From assembly GCF_049319665.1 (NCBI RefSeq), contig NZ_JBMOUD010000006.1, positions 186,001 to 250,000 on the forward strand: 64,000 bases of DNA, read 5' to 3'. The first letter of the stretch is position 1; the number at the start of each line of letters is the position of its first letter. The translations under genes and the position numbers were made by a program. A model generated the notes under the pieces. That model was not told where the DNA came from. It worked only from the letters and a program-made list of their open reading frames with translations, and made no database searches. The stretch comes from JBMOUD01 sp049319665 (lineage in GTDB: Bacteria > Pseudomonadota > Gammaproteobacteria > Enterobacterales > Enterobacteriaceae). Positions 8,652-20,900 of the stretch are shown here, one piece after another.

Positions 8652-10088
8652 GTGAATCGTATTCTTTTAATTATGTGGGTTGGAGGATATGCACTTTTAT
8701 GGAGTCTGGTGACAATTAGTCTGGATCCGACAGTACCATACGATGCTATAGAAGCACTCAACTGGGCGCAAAATGCTGAATGGGGTTCCCCTAAAAATCC
8801 GTGGTTAGTTGGCTTGGCCATGCGACCTGCATTGTGGATGACAAACGTCCCTCTTAATGTTTACTGGTACGCGACACATTTTCTTGCCATTGCAATTGGC
8901 ATGGTTGGCAGTTGGTTACTGGCAAAGTATCTCAGTGGAAGTGAGCGTCTTGCGTGGCTTGCATTACTGACACTCAACCTTTCGGGTGTGATTAACTTTG
9001 ATATTATCAGCTATAATGATAATTACTTGCTGGTTATGCTATGGCCGTGGATGATGCTATTTTTCTTTCTGGCAATTACCAAAAATCCGAATTGGTGGTT
9101 ATTATTTTCCGTTGCGGCGGGTTTGGCAACAATGGCTAAATATTCAAGCCTGGCGTTTGTGGCCTCTGTCTTTATCGCAACGCTAATTGTGCCAAAGATT
9201 CGACAGTGCTATCGCTATCCTGTTTTTTATATTTCACTCCTTATAGGTTTGATTCTTATCGCCCCCAACATGTACTGGCAATGGGAACATAACTTTGTCG
9301 CATTCCGCTGGGTAGACTCACAAATTAATAACCAGTTTAACCCTGGATTATTTATTAATATTCTGAGTATTTATTATCCTTTAGTGATCTTATGGTGGAT
9401 ATTGTCGCGCAGTAAAGCCAGCGTAAAATGGCCACAGCAGCCTTTTAATCAGGTAATGCTGCTAACGTACCTATCACCGCTGCTGGTTATTTTTGTGTGG
9501 TTCCTTTTCCATCAGGGCGGCAGATTGACCGAATGGCTACAGCCGTTCTTCATTCTGGCACCCGCGTTATTTGTGAGTTGTGTAGATAACACCAAGGTAC
9601 AACCGGTGCGCGGTGGATACATCGGGCTAATAAGTACAGGTTGCCTGCTTCTGGTTGGGTATTCAGTTGTAATGCTAACCAATGTTGCTAATGCTGGACA
9701 AAAAATGAATGGCATCATTCCGTTCAGCCGCGAACTCGGCCAAGTGTGGCAGCAACGTTATGGCACACCGATAAGCTATGTTGGCGGTGAATATTTAGCC
9801 GAGTGGCTAACGTTCTATGTTCCTTCGCGTCCCAAGATCATTACGCCGTGGAGTAATACTTCTGAGCCCAATGTTTATAATGCACACATCCGCCTTGCTG
9901 ATATCAGACGCTCAGGTGTCATGCTGATTGGCCAGTCAGAGGGGAAGTGTTCTGATATTTCATTCAAGAAAGTGATGCAACAGTGGCCACAACTGCGGAT
10001 CGATGCAATAAGCCAGGTCACATTCCGGCTGGACAACAAGCATGATAGCTATCCGCTATGTATTGGTTTTGTGAATCCAGAAGAGTAA
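8652..10088 (+). CDS. GT39-family membrane glycosyltransferase (ArnT/PMT-like)
   Basis: A 478-aa polytopic membrane protein of the PMT/ArnT superfamily, which moves sugars from polyprenyl phosphate carriers to periplasmic acceptors such as lipid A. The first periplasmic loop holds the catalytic acidic motif DAIEALNWAQNAEWGSPK (about residues 32-49), then about 10 hydrophobic segments up to about residue 350 and a small soluble C-terminal domain. The start is GTG with AAGGACG (8641-8647) about 5 nt upstream. It is a single-gene unit with no arn genes near it, so donor and acceptor are unknown. A strong terminator follows. Confidence 0.8.
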   Translation: MNRILLIMWVGGYALLWSLVTISLDPTVPYDAIEALNWAQNAEWGSPKNPWLVGLAMRPALWMTNVPLNVYWYATHFLAIAIGMVGSWLLAKYLSGSERLAWLALLTLNLSGVINFDIISYNDNYLLVMLWPWMMLFFFLAITKNPNWWLLFSVAAGLATMAKYSSLAFVASVFIATLIVPKIRQCYRYPVFYISLLIGLILIAPNMYWQWEHNFVAFRWVDSQINNQFNPGLFINILSIYYPLVILWWILSRSKASVKWPQQPFNQVMLLTYLSPLLVIFVWFLFHQGGRLTEWLQPFFILAPALFVSCVDNTKVQPVRGGYIGLISTGCLLLVGYSVVMLTNVANAGQKMNGIIPFSRELGQVWQQRYGTPISYVGGEYLAEWLTFYVPSRPKIITPWSNTSEPNVYNAHIRLADIRRSGVMLIGQSEGKCSDISFKKVMQQWPQLRIDAISQVTFRLDNKHDSYPLCIGFVNPEE

Positions 10089-10095
10089 ACAAATG

Positions 10096-10145
10096 GGAGG
10101 GCGCCTGTAGAGCCATTTAGCCTGCAGGCGTCTTCCTGTTTTAGA
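10096..10145 (+). terminator. Rho-independent terminator after GT39 gene
   Basis: A 15-bp stem with three G-U wobbles: arm 10096-10110 (GGAGGGCGCCTGTAG) pairs with 10122-10136 (CTGCAGGCGTCTTCC), followed by TGTTTTAG. Confidence 0.75.
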
Positions 10146-10214
10146 CATAATTACCCGTCGTACTTAGCGCTGTCTCTGCACTGGCTTGGCTCGCCATGCC
10201 CTATTAATTGTGGG

Positions 10215-10520
10215 CTAAAGCCGTACAAATTTAATCATAAACAGTTCAGTGATCCCGGGATAAATATCAGTAATGGTTGTTCGTAGCTGGGGAAGGGACA
10301 TATTCTCTTGGCGTGCGTGGTCATCGTTAAGTTCTGATAATTTGACCGGTTGCACTGCCAGTACTTGTATATCGCAGAAGTACACATCATCTTCATGACG
10401 AGAAACGCGAACTTTATCACCGGCCTGAAAATCTGATTCACTATGGTCACGTAGAGTAATCGTTTTGCGATCCGCTAAAATATCTGCCTCAAATCGACTA
10501 AAAAAAGTCATAGACTTCAT
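10215..10520 (-). CDS. yqfB: YqfB-like ASCH-domain N4-acetylcytidine amidohydrolase
   Basis: A 101-aa ASCH-fold protein. E. coli YqfB hydrolyses N4-acetylcytidine to cytidine. Shared features are MTFFSRFEADILADRKTIT, RDHSESDFQAGDKVRVSRHEDD, then HARQENMSLPQL and DIYPG; the conserved Lys (DRKTIT) and Glu (RQEN) correspond to the catalytic residues proposed in the family. The start at 10520 is chosen because it gives the family length and an AAAGG site sits upstream; the open frame continues to 10619. It stands alone, downstream of the NRPS/monooxygenase operon on the same strand, 260 nt away. Confidence 0.88.
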   Translation of the reverse strand: MKSMTFFSRFEADILADRKTITLRDHSESDFQAGDKVRVSRHEDDVYFCDIQVLAVQPVKLSELNDDHARQENMSLPQLRTTITDIYPGITELFMIKFVRL

Positions 10521-10711
10521 TGTGGTACCTTTATTTTTGTCACTTGAACCCATAAATTTGCCAGGATGATTGGCCTGTAATTGTCGGCGAGCAATCGTCA
10601 GCAGCGAAACTGCCAGCATGTAAACGGCCTAAAAGGGTGCCTATTCAATCGAAAAATAGCATTAAATAGACACCATTACCTAAACATAGGTTTTTCAGAA
10701 GATCTTTTTAT

Positions 10712-10736
10712 CTTACCGTACTTTTTGTACGGTAAG
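10712..10736. repeat. Perfect inverted repeat beyond the monooxygenase gene
   Basis: CTTACCGTAC / GTACGGTAAG, 10-bp arms around a TTTTT loop. It lies about 45 nt beyond the monooxygenase stop. Neither strand shows a T-run after the stem, so it is a transcript-end hairpin or an operator rather than a classical intrinsic terminator. Confidence 0.55.
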
Positions 10737-10779
10737 TCCTCAAATCCCGCGACTGTGTTTTTGCAACAGAGTCAGTGGA

Positions 10780-11949
10780 TCACTTCTTACCCATTGTTGA
10801 GTTAAACGACAGGATATTGAGGTTCTTTTTACGCATGTTGTTCTTAGGCGTCAGGCGTATATACCAATCGCGCAGCCAGCAGGCGATGCCGGATTCTACC
10901 TGCTCGATGCCACTCATGAAACGTGCTGAGTTGACCATTTCGTTCGCGCGGGGATGTCGATACGCTTGGTATTCCTCCAGAGCGGTGCGCAGATCTGGGG
11001 TCGTTGCCAGTCGTTCTGCCAGTATTACTGCGTCTTCGATAGACTGTGCAGCCCCTTGACCCAGGCTCGTCAACATCGGATGAGCCGCATCGCCCAACAG
11101 CGCGACATGTCCGTCGCAGAACTGTTCAACGGGTTGGCGATCCCTGGCATGTATTTTAAAGATAATATCCTCGGGCGTTGCCTCAATGGCGGCACAGACT
11201 TCCGGCGCCCACCCAGCATAGGCATCGAGCACATCCTGTTTGCTGACGCTATAATCGTCGGGTGAGGCGTTTTTCTGGTTACAGGTGCCCCACCAATAGA
11301 CATGCCCATTGCCCACACTACAAACGCCGAAGCGCTTGCCGCGGCCCCAATAGTGCGCGACGTAACCTTCAGTCATGACCGGATGGCTGAACGGCGTGAC
11401 CGCCAGCCATGCGATATAGCCAGGATGACGTATCGGTGTATCGCCCAGCATCTGTCGGCGGATAACCGAGTTGAAACCGTCCGCGCCAATTAGCAGGTCA
11501 GCTTCATGGGTGCTGCCATCTTCAAAGCTTACGGTCACGCCATTGGCGTGATTCGTATACCCTGAGCAGCGCATACTGGTGACCAGCGTATCGGGTGCCA
11601 GCTGTTGTGCCAGCGCACGCAATAGCAAAGGCCGCTGGATGCTGATATTGGGGTGGCCTAATTGCTCGCCTATCTCATTAATCGGGATCCGGCTGATAAG
11701 CTTTCCCCCCGGTTTTTTGAAATAGAACTTGCGGATCACCTGGCCTGCTTGTTCGACCGGCCCATCGGCACCGATCGAATTCAGTGCCGCCATGGCATTA
11801 GCCATAATAGATAAACCGGTGCCGCCGGTGCGCAGCATCGGCGCCGCCTCGAATATCTTTACCTGCCATCCCGCTCGTTGTAGTGCGATGCCCGCAGTCA
11901 GGCCGCCGACACCGGCGCCTGCGATAATGGCTTTTCTACGTTCTGTCAT
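10780..11949 (-). CDS. FAD-dependent monooxygenase, predicted NRPS-product tailoring enzyme (PxaB/LgnC/BraC-like)
   Basis: A 389-aa class A flavoprotein monooxygenase. The FAD Rossmann motif GAGVGGLTAGIALQRAGW sits at residues about 11-28, the DG motif in LLIGADGFNSVIRRQM near 155-170, and the GD motif in HVALLGDAAHPMLTSLGQGA near 290-310. Its start overlaps the NRPS stop by 4 nt (11946-11949), so the two are translationally coupled. In pyrrolizixenamide, legonmycin and brabantamide pathways a monooxygenase of this class performs a Baeyer-Villiger oxidation on the bicyclic product released by a Ser(or Thr)/Pro NRPS. That role is inferred from the pairing; a HpxO-like urate hydroxylase role is disfavoured by the context. 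No TM or signal peptide. Confidence 0.85.
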   Translation of the reverse strand: MTERRKAIIAGAGVGGLTAGIALQRAGWQVKIFEAAPMLRTGGTGLSIMANAMAALNSIGADGPVEQAGQVIRKFYFKKPGGKLISRIPINEIGEQLGHPNISIQRPLLLRALAQQLAPDTLVTSMRCSGYTNHANGVTVSFEDGSTHEADLLIGADGFNSVIRRQMLGDTPIRHPGYIAWLAVTPFSHPVMTEGYVAHYWGRGKRFGVCSVGNGHVYWWGTCNQKNASPDDYSVSKQDVLDAYAGWAPEVCAAIEATPEDIIFKIHARDRQPVEQFCDGHVALLGDAAHPMLTSLGQGAAQSIEDAVILAERLATTPDLRTALEEYQAYRHPRANEMVNSARFMSGIEQVESGIACWLRDWYIRLTPKNNMRKKNLNILSFNSTMGKK

Positions 11950-14900
11950 GCTGTTTTCACCTGTATCAAGCCATTCAAATCTGACGGCGTTGTGAGTCCG
12001 GCCTCGTGTTCCACGTTGCCTGTTAGTGCGATATCCATATGTAACTTGATGAAGCTGCCAACCCGCTGTACATAGGGGTCGCGCATCATCGTCAGGTGGT
12101 CGCCTTCTACGCTAATACGCTGTACCTGAGGAGAAACTGCGCGCCACCCGCGGTACGGATCGTTAAAGGCTGTACCCACCAGCTCATGCGGGCCTTGCAA
12201 TACGCCGGGGAGTTCGACATCCGCCGCGAATAGCGTCACCGGCAAGTCTCGTGGCGGGAAGCCGTACTCCAGCATTCCTTGCCAGTTGGCATGGAATACT
12301 CGGAACAACTGATCCAGTGTCGCCACCGTCAGGTTTTCGTCGAAACTGCCCATATTGATACCGGTCTGCCGGATTGCAGTGAAGGCTTCTGCATCACTCA
12401 TCAATGAGAAGTCCATCGGCTCACTGTCGTATTCCTTCTGACCGTCACCGCTGAGCAATTCCCACATGAACCAGTTGAGGAACTCAGAGCGTTCGACCTG
12501 TACCTGGCCTTGATTGATACGCACGATGGTGTCGAGCAAGAACAGGTTGTGTATTAGCCGCCCGCGACGCTGCAACTCGCAGGCCAGTTCATACGCTACG
12601 ACGCCGCCATACGACCAGCCGCCGATATTTAGCGCACCATGCGGGACGACTTGCTCGATAGCATCTGCGTAGTACACCGCTTGGCCGAGTACCGTTCGGA
12701 TTGGTTCACGGTCGTCCCAGGAGCCCGGTGCCTGCAATGCCATAAGATTAACCTGGCCCTTAAGGCTGCGCGCCAGCGGCGCATAACACAGCACGTTACC
12801 GCCTATCGGGTGGACCAGGAACACCGGTGGTTTGCCCGGCGCGTTCTTGAAGTCCACCAGTGTGCTTGTCTCGGTGTGTTCGCTTTCGGTCCGTTGCAGC
12901 ACTTGGGCAAATTCAGCAATCGTTGGAGCCTGGATGAAGTCGGATAATGATGGCTCCAGTCCTTGATGTATCACCAGCTTCGCGACCAGCTGTACGGCTT
13001 TGAGCGAGTTACCGCCCACCTCGAAGAAGTTGTCATGGATACTGATATCTTCCAGACCCAATGCTTCCTGCCAGTAACCTTGCAACATGATTTCAGTGGC
13101 ATTTCGCGGCGCGGTGAATGGCCGCGTCAAGGCATGTTGAATCTCCACCTTTTGCAGTTTCAGGCGGTCGATTTTTCCGGTAGGACCGACAGGGAGTTGC
13201 TCAATACTGACCAGCGTGTTTGGCACCATATAATCAGGTAACGCCAGACGCATCTCGGCTTTGAGTTGATCCAGATCCAGCACGCTTCCCGGCATTGTCT
13301 GCACAAAGCCCACCAGATAGCGGCTGCCATCGTTTGCAGGCTTGTCGATCACGGCGACTTGCTGGATGTCCGCGCCGAATCGGGCAGAGCCAAGCATCGC
13401 GACTTCTATCTCACCCAGCTCGATACGGTAGCCACGGATCTTGACCTGAGCATCACTACGGCCTTGATAGACCAACTCGCCGTCAGGCAGGTAAAAACCG
13501 ATGTCTCCGGTTTCGTATAACCTGCGAGTTTGGCCTTCTATTTGCCGAGAGATAAAGCGTTCCTCGGTCAAATCGGTGCGACCCCAGTAGCCGTTTGCCA
13601 GACAAGGACCTTCAATAAACAGCCCGCCTATTACCCCGACTTGGCAAGCATGGCCTGTGGCATCCAGAACATGCATTGTTACTCCGTCGACAGGCGTACC
13701 GATCGACGGCATGCTTGGCCAGGCTGCAGCTTCACCGTCGAGCTTCAGACGCGTGACGACATGCGACTCGGTTGGCCCGTAGTGGTTTTCCACCTGACAA
13801 TCGTCGAGGTGGCTAATCAGGTCGCGGATCTCATGAGTGATCTTCAACTGTTCACCGGCCACGTTGATTCGACGCAGTGATAGGGGATAAATGCCCAATT
13901 GCATCGCCACTTCGGCCAACCCCTGGAAGGCGACGTAAGGTAAGAACAGGCGGTTAATCTGCTGTGCGTCGATCAACTTCAACAATTTGATGAAGTCATA
14001 ACGCAGCGCCTCTTCGATAATCACCAGCTCAGCACCGCAGGTGAGAGTCGATAGAATTTCCTGGAACGAGACATCAAATGAGATAGATGAATATTGCAGG
14101 GTTTTCAATGAGACAAGCTGGTTAATACCCGGTGCCTGTTCTCGATTCTGCCAGAGGATCAAATTGCTCAAGGCACGATGTGGCATCGCCACACCTTTTG
14201 GACGGCCTGTCGAACCCGACGTATAGAGTATGTAAGCATTGTCCTCGGCTTTAATGTCCGCCGCGAGGGCGGCTACCTGCTGATAGCAGCGCGCTAGGTT
14301 ATGGTCGAACTCTGCGCTCACGCTATCCCAATGCTGTCTGTTGGTGTGTTCCGGCAGTGAAGCCAGTAACCTTTCAGAGGCATCGGCGAACAGAACCAAA
14401 CTAGGCTGCGAGTCGTCGAGAATCATGCGGATACGATCGCCCGGGAAGTTGAGGTCAATCGGTACATACGCGGCGCCAGATGCGATAACACCGAGCAGCG
14501 CCACGATAAGCTCCGGCGAACGCGGCATCATGATTGCGACTCGGTCTCCTCGACCGATGTTGTGCCGATGCAGCCAGCTCGCCATTTGTGCGCTGGCGTC
14601 TCTCAGTTGTCGATATGACAGCTGGGTTTCACCGAAACTCATGGCAGTTCGTTGCTCATAGCGGGCAAAGCTGTCTAACAACATACTCGCCAGATTAACG
14701 CGATCAAATGTCGCAACCGGGGTGAGTGTGGTCTGTTCGAGAGCCGGTGACCACGCCGGTATACTAGGGCTGGCATGCGGTGCATCTACCATCAATGCCA
14801 ATATGCGCACCAGATACTCGCTATAAGCCTGGGCCTGATTTTCGGCAACGCGGGCAGTGCGGTAATCCATTTTTACCATCAGTGATCCAGTGCTTTGATT

Positions 14901-17900
14901 ACGGCCGATGGTGGTCAGCAGGTCAAAGTTACTGGCTTCGGTGGTGTCCCAATCGATAAGGATTTCATCGTGTTGGGACAACACATCATTGAGCACATAA
15001 AAATCGACATAGTTGAATACGACATTCAAGGCGATATCGGTTTCGCGGTGGATCAGCGCAAACGGATAGCGACGATGAGCAAACATCTGTTGTTCCTGAG
15101 CGATCGCGTTGCGAACCAGTTCAACCCAACTTTTGCCCAACGTGTTAAGACGCATAGGCAGGGTGTTGAGGAACAGACCTAAAATCGCGCTGGCATCCTC
15201 GAACTCAGGCCGACCGTGACTGATGACGCCGCACAGCACTTCTTGCTGGTTGGACATGATGGCTTGTGCAAAGCCGTGAGCCGTCAGTAAGACTGAGCGC
15301 AACGGCAAGTCATGTGCTGTACAGAATGCCTCGAGTCGCACCAGATCTGCCGCTGGCATTTCACGATAGGCCGAGCGGTGTGGTAGTGCATCTGGAGCGA
15401 GCACATGAGCCCAACTGGTCATCGAGGCGGCCGGCGCATCTTGCAGGTATTCTTTCCAGAACAGGCGATGCTCATCCGTTGCCACGGCCTGCTGCTCCAA
15501 GACGATAAAGTCAGCTGGCGTAGTGGTCAGGATTGGCAGGACATCTGCTTGCTGTGCCGAGGTATAGAGCGTGATCAGATCGCGCATCAGCGTTGCAACA
15601 CTCCAACCGTCGAGGATGGCGTGATGGAAGCTAAATACCAGGTCAATGTCGTTTGCGGAGACAAATACACCGAACTGATACAGCGGCGCCTGCTGCCAAT
15701 CTTGGCGATGACGCTTACGCTCTTCAACATAAGTGGCCACTGCCTGTGTCCGCTCTGTTGGGCTCAACGCGATAACATCCATCACTTGCACAGGTGATAT
15801 CACCGTGGAGTGCACGCGCGCCATAGGGGTTTCGCTGTGGCTTAAATCAAACGACATACGCAAGGCCGGATGACGTTTAATCAAGGCGGTGCAAGCTTGG
15901 CTCCATGATGTTGCATCCCATTGCAGACGCAGTCGATAGCGGAAGATGTCGTGATAGATAGCCGAGTCCGGGTGCATCATCGAGTGGTAGATCATACCGA
16001 CCTGGAGCTGAGACGCGGCGAACATATCATCGAACATGCCTTCGCTGGCCAAGCGGTACTCTTCTGAAACTTGGGCAAAAGGCTGCACATGCATTACGGA
16101 CGACAATTGTGATGGCACGGCCTGCTGGGTATTAACCAACTTAGCCAGTTGAGCGATGGTTGGGTTCTGATAAATCTGCGCCAGCGTGAGCGCGATATCT
16201 TGTTCACGCGCTTTGATTTGCAGATGGATGACTTTCAGAGAATCACCGCCGAGCATGAAATAGTTATCATGTACGCCTAATACATCTCGTTTCAGGTTGT
16301 CTTTCCACAGCTGCGCGATCGCGTGTTCCAGCGCGGTGGATGGCGCGGTTATTTCGGTGTTTTCCTGAGTATGTTCAGGTTCTGGCAAGGCTTTGCGATC
16401 CAGCTTACCGTTGACATTGAGCGGGAACTGGTCGAGCTGGATAAGATATCTCGGTACCATGTAGTCGGGGACGTGTAAGCGCAGATACTCCTGCAACGCC
16501 TGCACAGAAATCTCGTTTGCGGTATTGCCGACCAAGTAGCCAACTAAATAGGCATCACCTTCGGTTTCCTGGCGAGCGATCACTACTGCATCTCTGACAC
16601 CTTCGTAGGCCAGCAAATGCGCTTCGATTTCACCGAGTTCAATACGCAGGCCACGGATTTTCACCTGGAAGTCATTACGCCCCAGATATTCAACGGTCCC
16701 GTCGGCCAACCAACGGCCCAGATCGCCGGTTCTATAGAGGCGCGCATGGGGAGCATCGCTGAACGGGTCTTTCAGGAAACGCTCGGCCGTCAGTTGCTCA
16801 CGGTTCAGATAGCCGCGTGCAACTTGAACCCCGCCGATATAAATCTCTCCCGCAACGCCCAATGGAACAGGTTGTTGATGGGCATCAAGCAAGTAAATAC
16901 GGGTGTTGGCCACCGGTTTGCCGATTGGGGTGTTATCAGGTGTATCGGTGCCTGAGCAGTCCCATGCGGTGACGTCGATAGCCGCTTCGGTCGGACCATA
17001 CAGGTTGTGCAGTGCAATGTGTGGCAGTTGCGCCTTGAAACGGCGAACCAGATGTCCTGGCAAGGCCTCTCCGCTGCACAGCACGTGCCGCAGATCGCTG
17101 AAACCCTGGGTGTCGCCATACTCGAGGAAGACATCGAGCATCGACGGCACGAAGTGCATCACGGTAATGCCGTGTTCACGGATTATTTGTGCAATATAGG
17201 CCGGGTCCTGATGACCGCCCGGACGTGCCATATGTAACTGGGCACCGGCGAGCAACGGGAGGAAGAATTCCCAAACGGATACGTCGAAGCCGAAGGGGGT
17301 CTTTTGCAGGACGCGGTCAGTGTTATTGACGGTGTAAAGATCTTGCGCCCAGCGCAGGCGATTGACTACGCCACGGTGCTCGTTCATCACGCCTTTAGGC
17401 ATGCCAGTGGAGCCGGAGGTATACAGCACGTAGGCCAAATGGTCTGAGGTCAGATTCGGTAGTCGTGGATTAGCAATCGATTGAGACGATAATGGCTGGG
17501 CATCGAGGTTAATGACCGGCACTGACGTATCCGAAGCACTCGAAAGCAGGCTCAATGTTGTATTTTGCGCCAAGATGGCAACGGGAGCACTGTCCTGTAG
17601 CATATAGGCAATTCGGTCCACAGGATAAGTGGGATCTAACGGCACATAACAGCCACCCGCTTTTAGGATTGCCAGTAAACCAATGACCATCGACTCGCTA
17701 CGCTCGGCACAAATCGCCACCCGGCTATCGGGTTGTACCCCGATCTCGAGCAGGTGATAGGCCAATTGGTTGGCCCGATTATTTAGCTCACCATAACTTA
17801 TGCGGATATCGCCGTGCACCACCGCAACCGCTTGTGGTGTGCGTTCGACCTGTGCTTCAAACAACCCGTGCAGCGTCTGATCCAACGAATAATCGACGTC

Positions 17901-20900
17901 AGTGGCATTGAAATCGACCAACAGTTGATGGCGCTCTTGTTCAGGCAAAAGTGAGAGACTGTGTAATGGGGCTTGAGGTGCATATTCAAGCGCATCGACC
18001 AGGCTTTCTAATGCGGCCTGCATATAATTACAGACACGTTGTGCGCCAATTTCGACAACGGTCTGGGCATTGAATATGAAATCCTCTCCCAGATCGTCTA
18101 CGTTCAATGCTAATAAGTAATTACTGCGCTCCTCAACGTTCAATACTTGAATGCCAGCCCATACTGCGCCGGCGTCCTTACTCAAGGCTTCGCCGTCAGT
18201 GTGTCGGTAGTTGAGCAGAGCACTGAACAGCGGGAGATCGCCCGACACGCCGCTGCAACGCTGTGCCAGTGCTAGCGAAGCGTGTTCATGCTCCAGTAGT
18301 GCAGACAACTGTGCATGAGCCGTTTGAACGCCAGCCTGTGCCTGCTGCTGCTCTAAGTCTATACGGATTGGCAAGGTATTGATGAACATACCCAATGCGC
18401 GGTCTGTTCCCGCTGCACCGCTCATACGACCGACCAGCACGGTACCGAATACCACGGTATCGCGTCCTGAAAAACGTCCGACGACTTGCGCCCAGGCTAG
18501 GTGCATCAGACTGGCCGCACTTACCCCGGATAGCCGAGCCTGTTTACGCAAGCGTTGGCTTAAGGTGCTATCAATACGGTGATAAACCTCTTCAATTGCG
18601 CTCCCGTCGCTTTGTACATCGCGCAGCTCGAAGGGCAAAGTCGGCTCATCGACATCGCCGAGCATGTCGCGGAAGAAGGCTTCATGGGCTTCGATGCTGA
18701 CACCAAGACGAGCCTGAGCTACATAGTTGCGGTACGGCACCGAGGCCGGTAGGTCATGGCCTTGACCCTGCATCAGAGCCTGAATTTCTTCACGCATCAC
18801 TTCCAGAGCCGTGTGGTCGAGCACGAGGTGATGGCACAGCAGTAGCGAGACAATACGCTGTTGAGGGGCATCGTAGGCGCTGACCAGTCGCATTAGCGGC
18901 GCCTGTCCCAGATCCAGGCGATAGTGTTGCGAGTCATAACGCTGTTGCAGTTGCGTAGCGATATCGCCTTGTGCCGGATCAAGGTCGAGAGTTTCCGTCG
19001 CCAGAGTGGCATGACGACACACGACTTGTACCGATTCGTCCAGTCCTTCCCATAACAGGGCGGTGCGCAGGATATCGTGACGCTGGATCAATTGTTGTAG
19101 TGCCTGACTGAAAGCGTGCAGGCTGGCTTGATCTTGGAAGGCAAAGACGGATTTCAGCACATAGGGATCGCCGTGCTCAGCGAAGATATGATGATAAAGA
19201 ATACCTTCCTGTAGCGGCGCCAGGGCGTAGATATCCTGTACGTTGGCGACGCCTCCTGGCACCTTGGCCACAATGTTGTCGATAGCCTCCTGAGTAAGTG
19301 CGACCAGCGGCAACATATCTGGGGTGATGCGTTCGCAGTTCTCGGGGATCAAATTAGCCGGTATCACTATTTCCGTACCGCCGCCGACGGCAGCCGCCAG
19401 GGCAGCTAGCGTCGGCTGACTGAACAGCACACGAACATCGATGCTCAAGCCAATTTGTCGCATATGTTCTATCAGCTTGACGGCCAACAACGAATGCCCA
19501 CCCAGCTCAAAGAAATGGTCATGGCGACCAACCTGATCAACACCCAGCAGCGTTTTCCAGATATCAGCGATGGAGATTTCGGTATCGCCAATCGGCGCCT
19601 CGTATTCGCGGCTAATCAGCGATGACTGACCGGGAGCAGGCAGGGCATTACGATCCAGTTTGCCATTTGAGGTCAGTTGCAGAGACTCCAGGCGCACGTA
19701 GGCCGCAGGGACCATATAATCCGGCAGTTGTGTCTGTAAAAACGCGCGCAGTTCGTCAGGGCTGACTTCTGCATCGGCGATGAAATAGGCGACCAGACGT
19801 TTATCGCCCGGTACATCTTCACGGGCTATGACCACGGCGTCTCTTAGCGCCTCGTGGTCGGCCAGACGCGCTTCAATTTCACCCAGCTCGATACGCAAGC
19901 CACGGATTTTCACCTGGAAATCATTACGCCCCAGATACTCCACGGTACCATCCGCTAACCAACGGCCGAGATCGCCGGTCCGGTAGAGACGTGCTGTTGG
20001 GTCATTGCTGAATGGGTCGGTCAGAAAACGCTCGGCGCTCAGTTGTTCACGGTTCAGATAGCCGCGAGCAACTTGAATTCCACCGATGTAAATCTCTCCC
20101 ACAACGCCTAGCGGAGCGGGCTGTTGATGGGCATCAAGTAAGTAAATATGGGTGTTGGCTACCGGTTTGCCGATTGGCGTATTGTCAGGCGTGTCGGAGC
20201 CCGAGCAATCCCATGCGGTGACGTCGATAGCCGCTTCGGTCGGGCCATATAGATTATGCAGCGCAATGTGTGGCAGTTGTGCCTTGAAACGACGAACCAG
20301 ATGCCCTGGCAAGGCCTCACCACTACACAGCACGTGCCGCAGATCGTTGAAGCCTTGGTTGTCGCCATGCTCCAAAAAGACATCAAGCATCGAGGGCACG
20401 AAGTGCATCAGGGTAATGCCGCGTTCACGGATGATGTCTGCGATATAAGCCGGATCCTGATGGCCGCCCGGCCGCGCCATGTGTAACTGGGCACCGGCGA
20501 GCAAAGGCAGGAAGAATTCCCAGACCGATACGTCAAAGCCGAAAGGGGTCTTTTGTAGAATGCGGTCGGTTTCATTGACGGCGTAGACGTCTTGCGCCCA
20601 GCGCAGGCGGTTGACTACGCCACGGTGCTCGTTCATCACGCCTTTAGGCGTACCGGTAGAGCCTGATGTATAGAGCACGTAGGCCAAATGGGTGACAGTC
20701 AGGCCTGGTATTTGTGGATTGGCAACCGATTGCTCCTGCAATGACACAATATCCAGATTAATCACCGGCACTGACGCACTTGAGAGTGAACTTAATGTTG
20801 CATTTTGCGCCAGGATGGCAACGGGAGCACTGTCCTGCAGCATGTAGGCTATGCGGTCTGCTGGATAAGTGGGATCTAACGGCACATAACAACCGCCTGC

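Noticed and set aside
16900..20600. Direct repeats in the NRPS considered as a possible mobile element
   Set aside because: Both copies are in frame inside functional A domains with complete motifs, so they are module duplication, not insertion.
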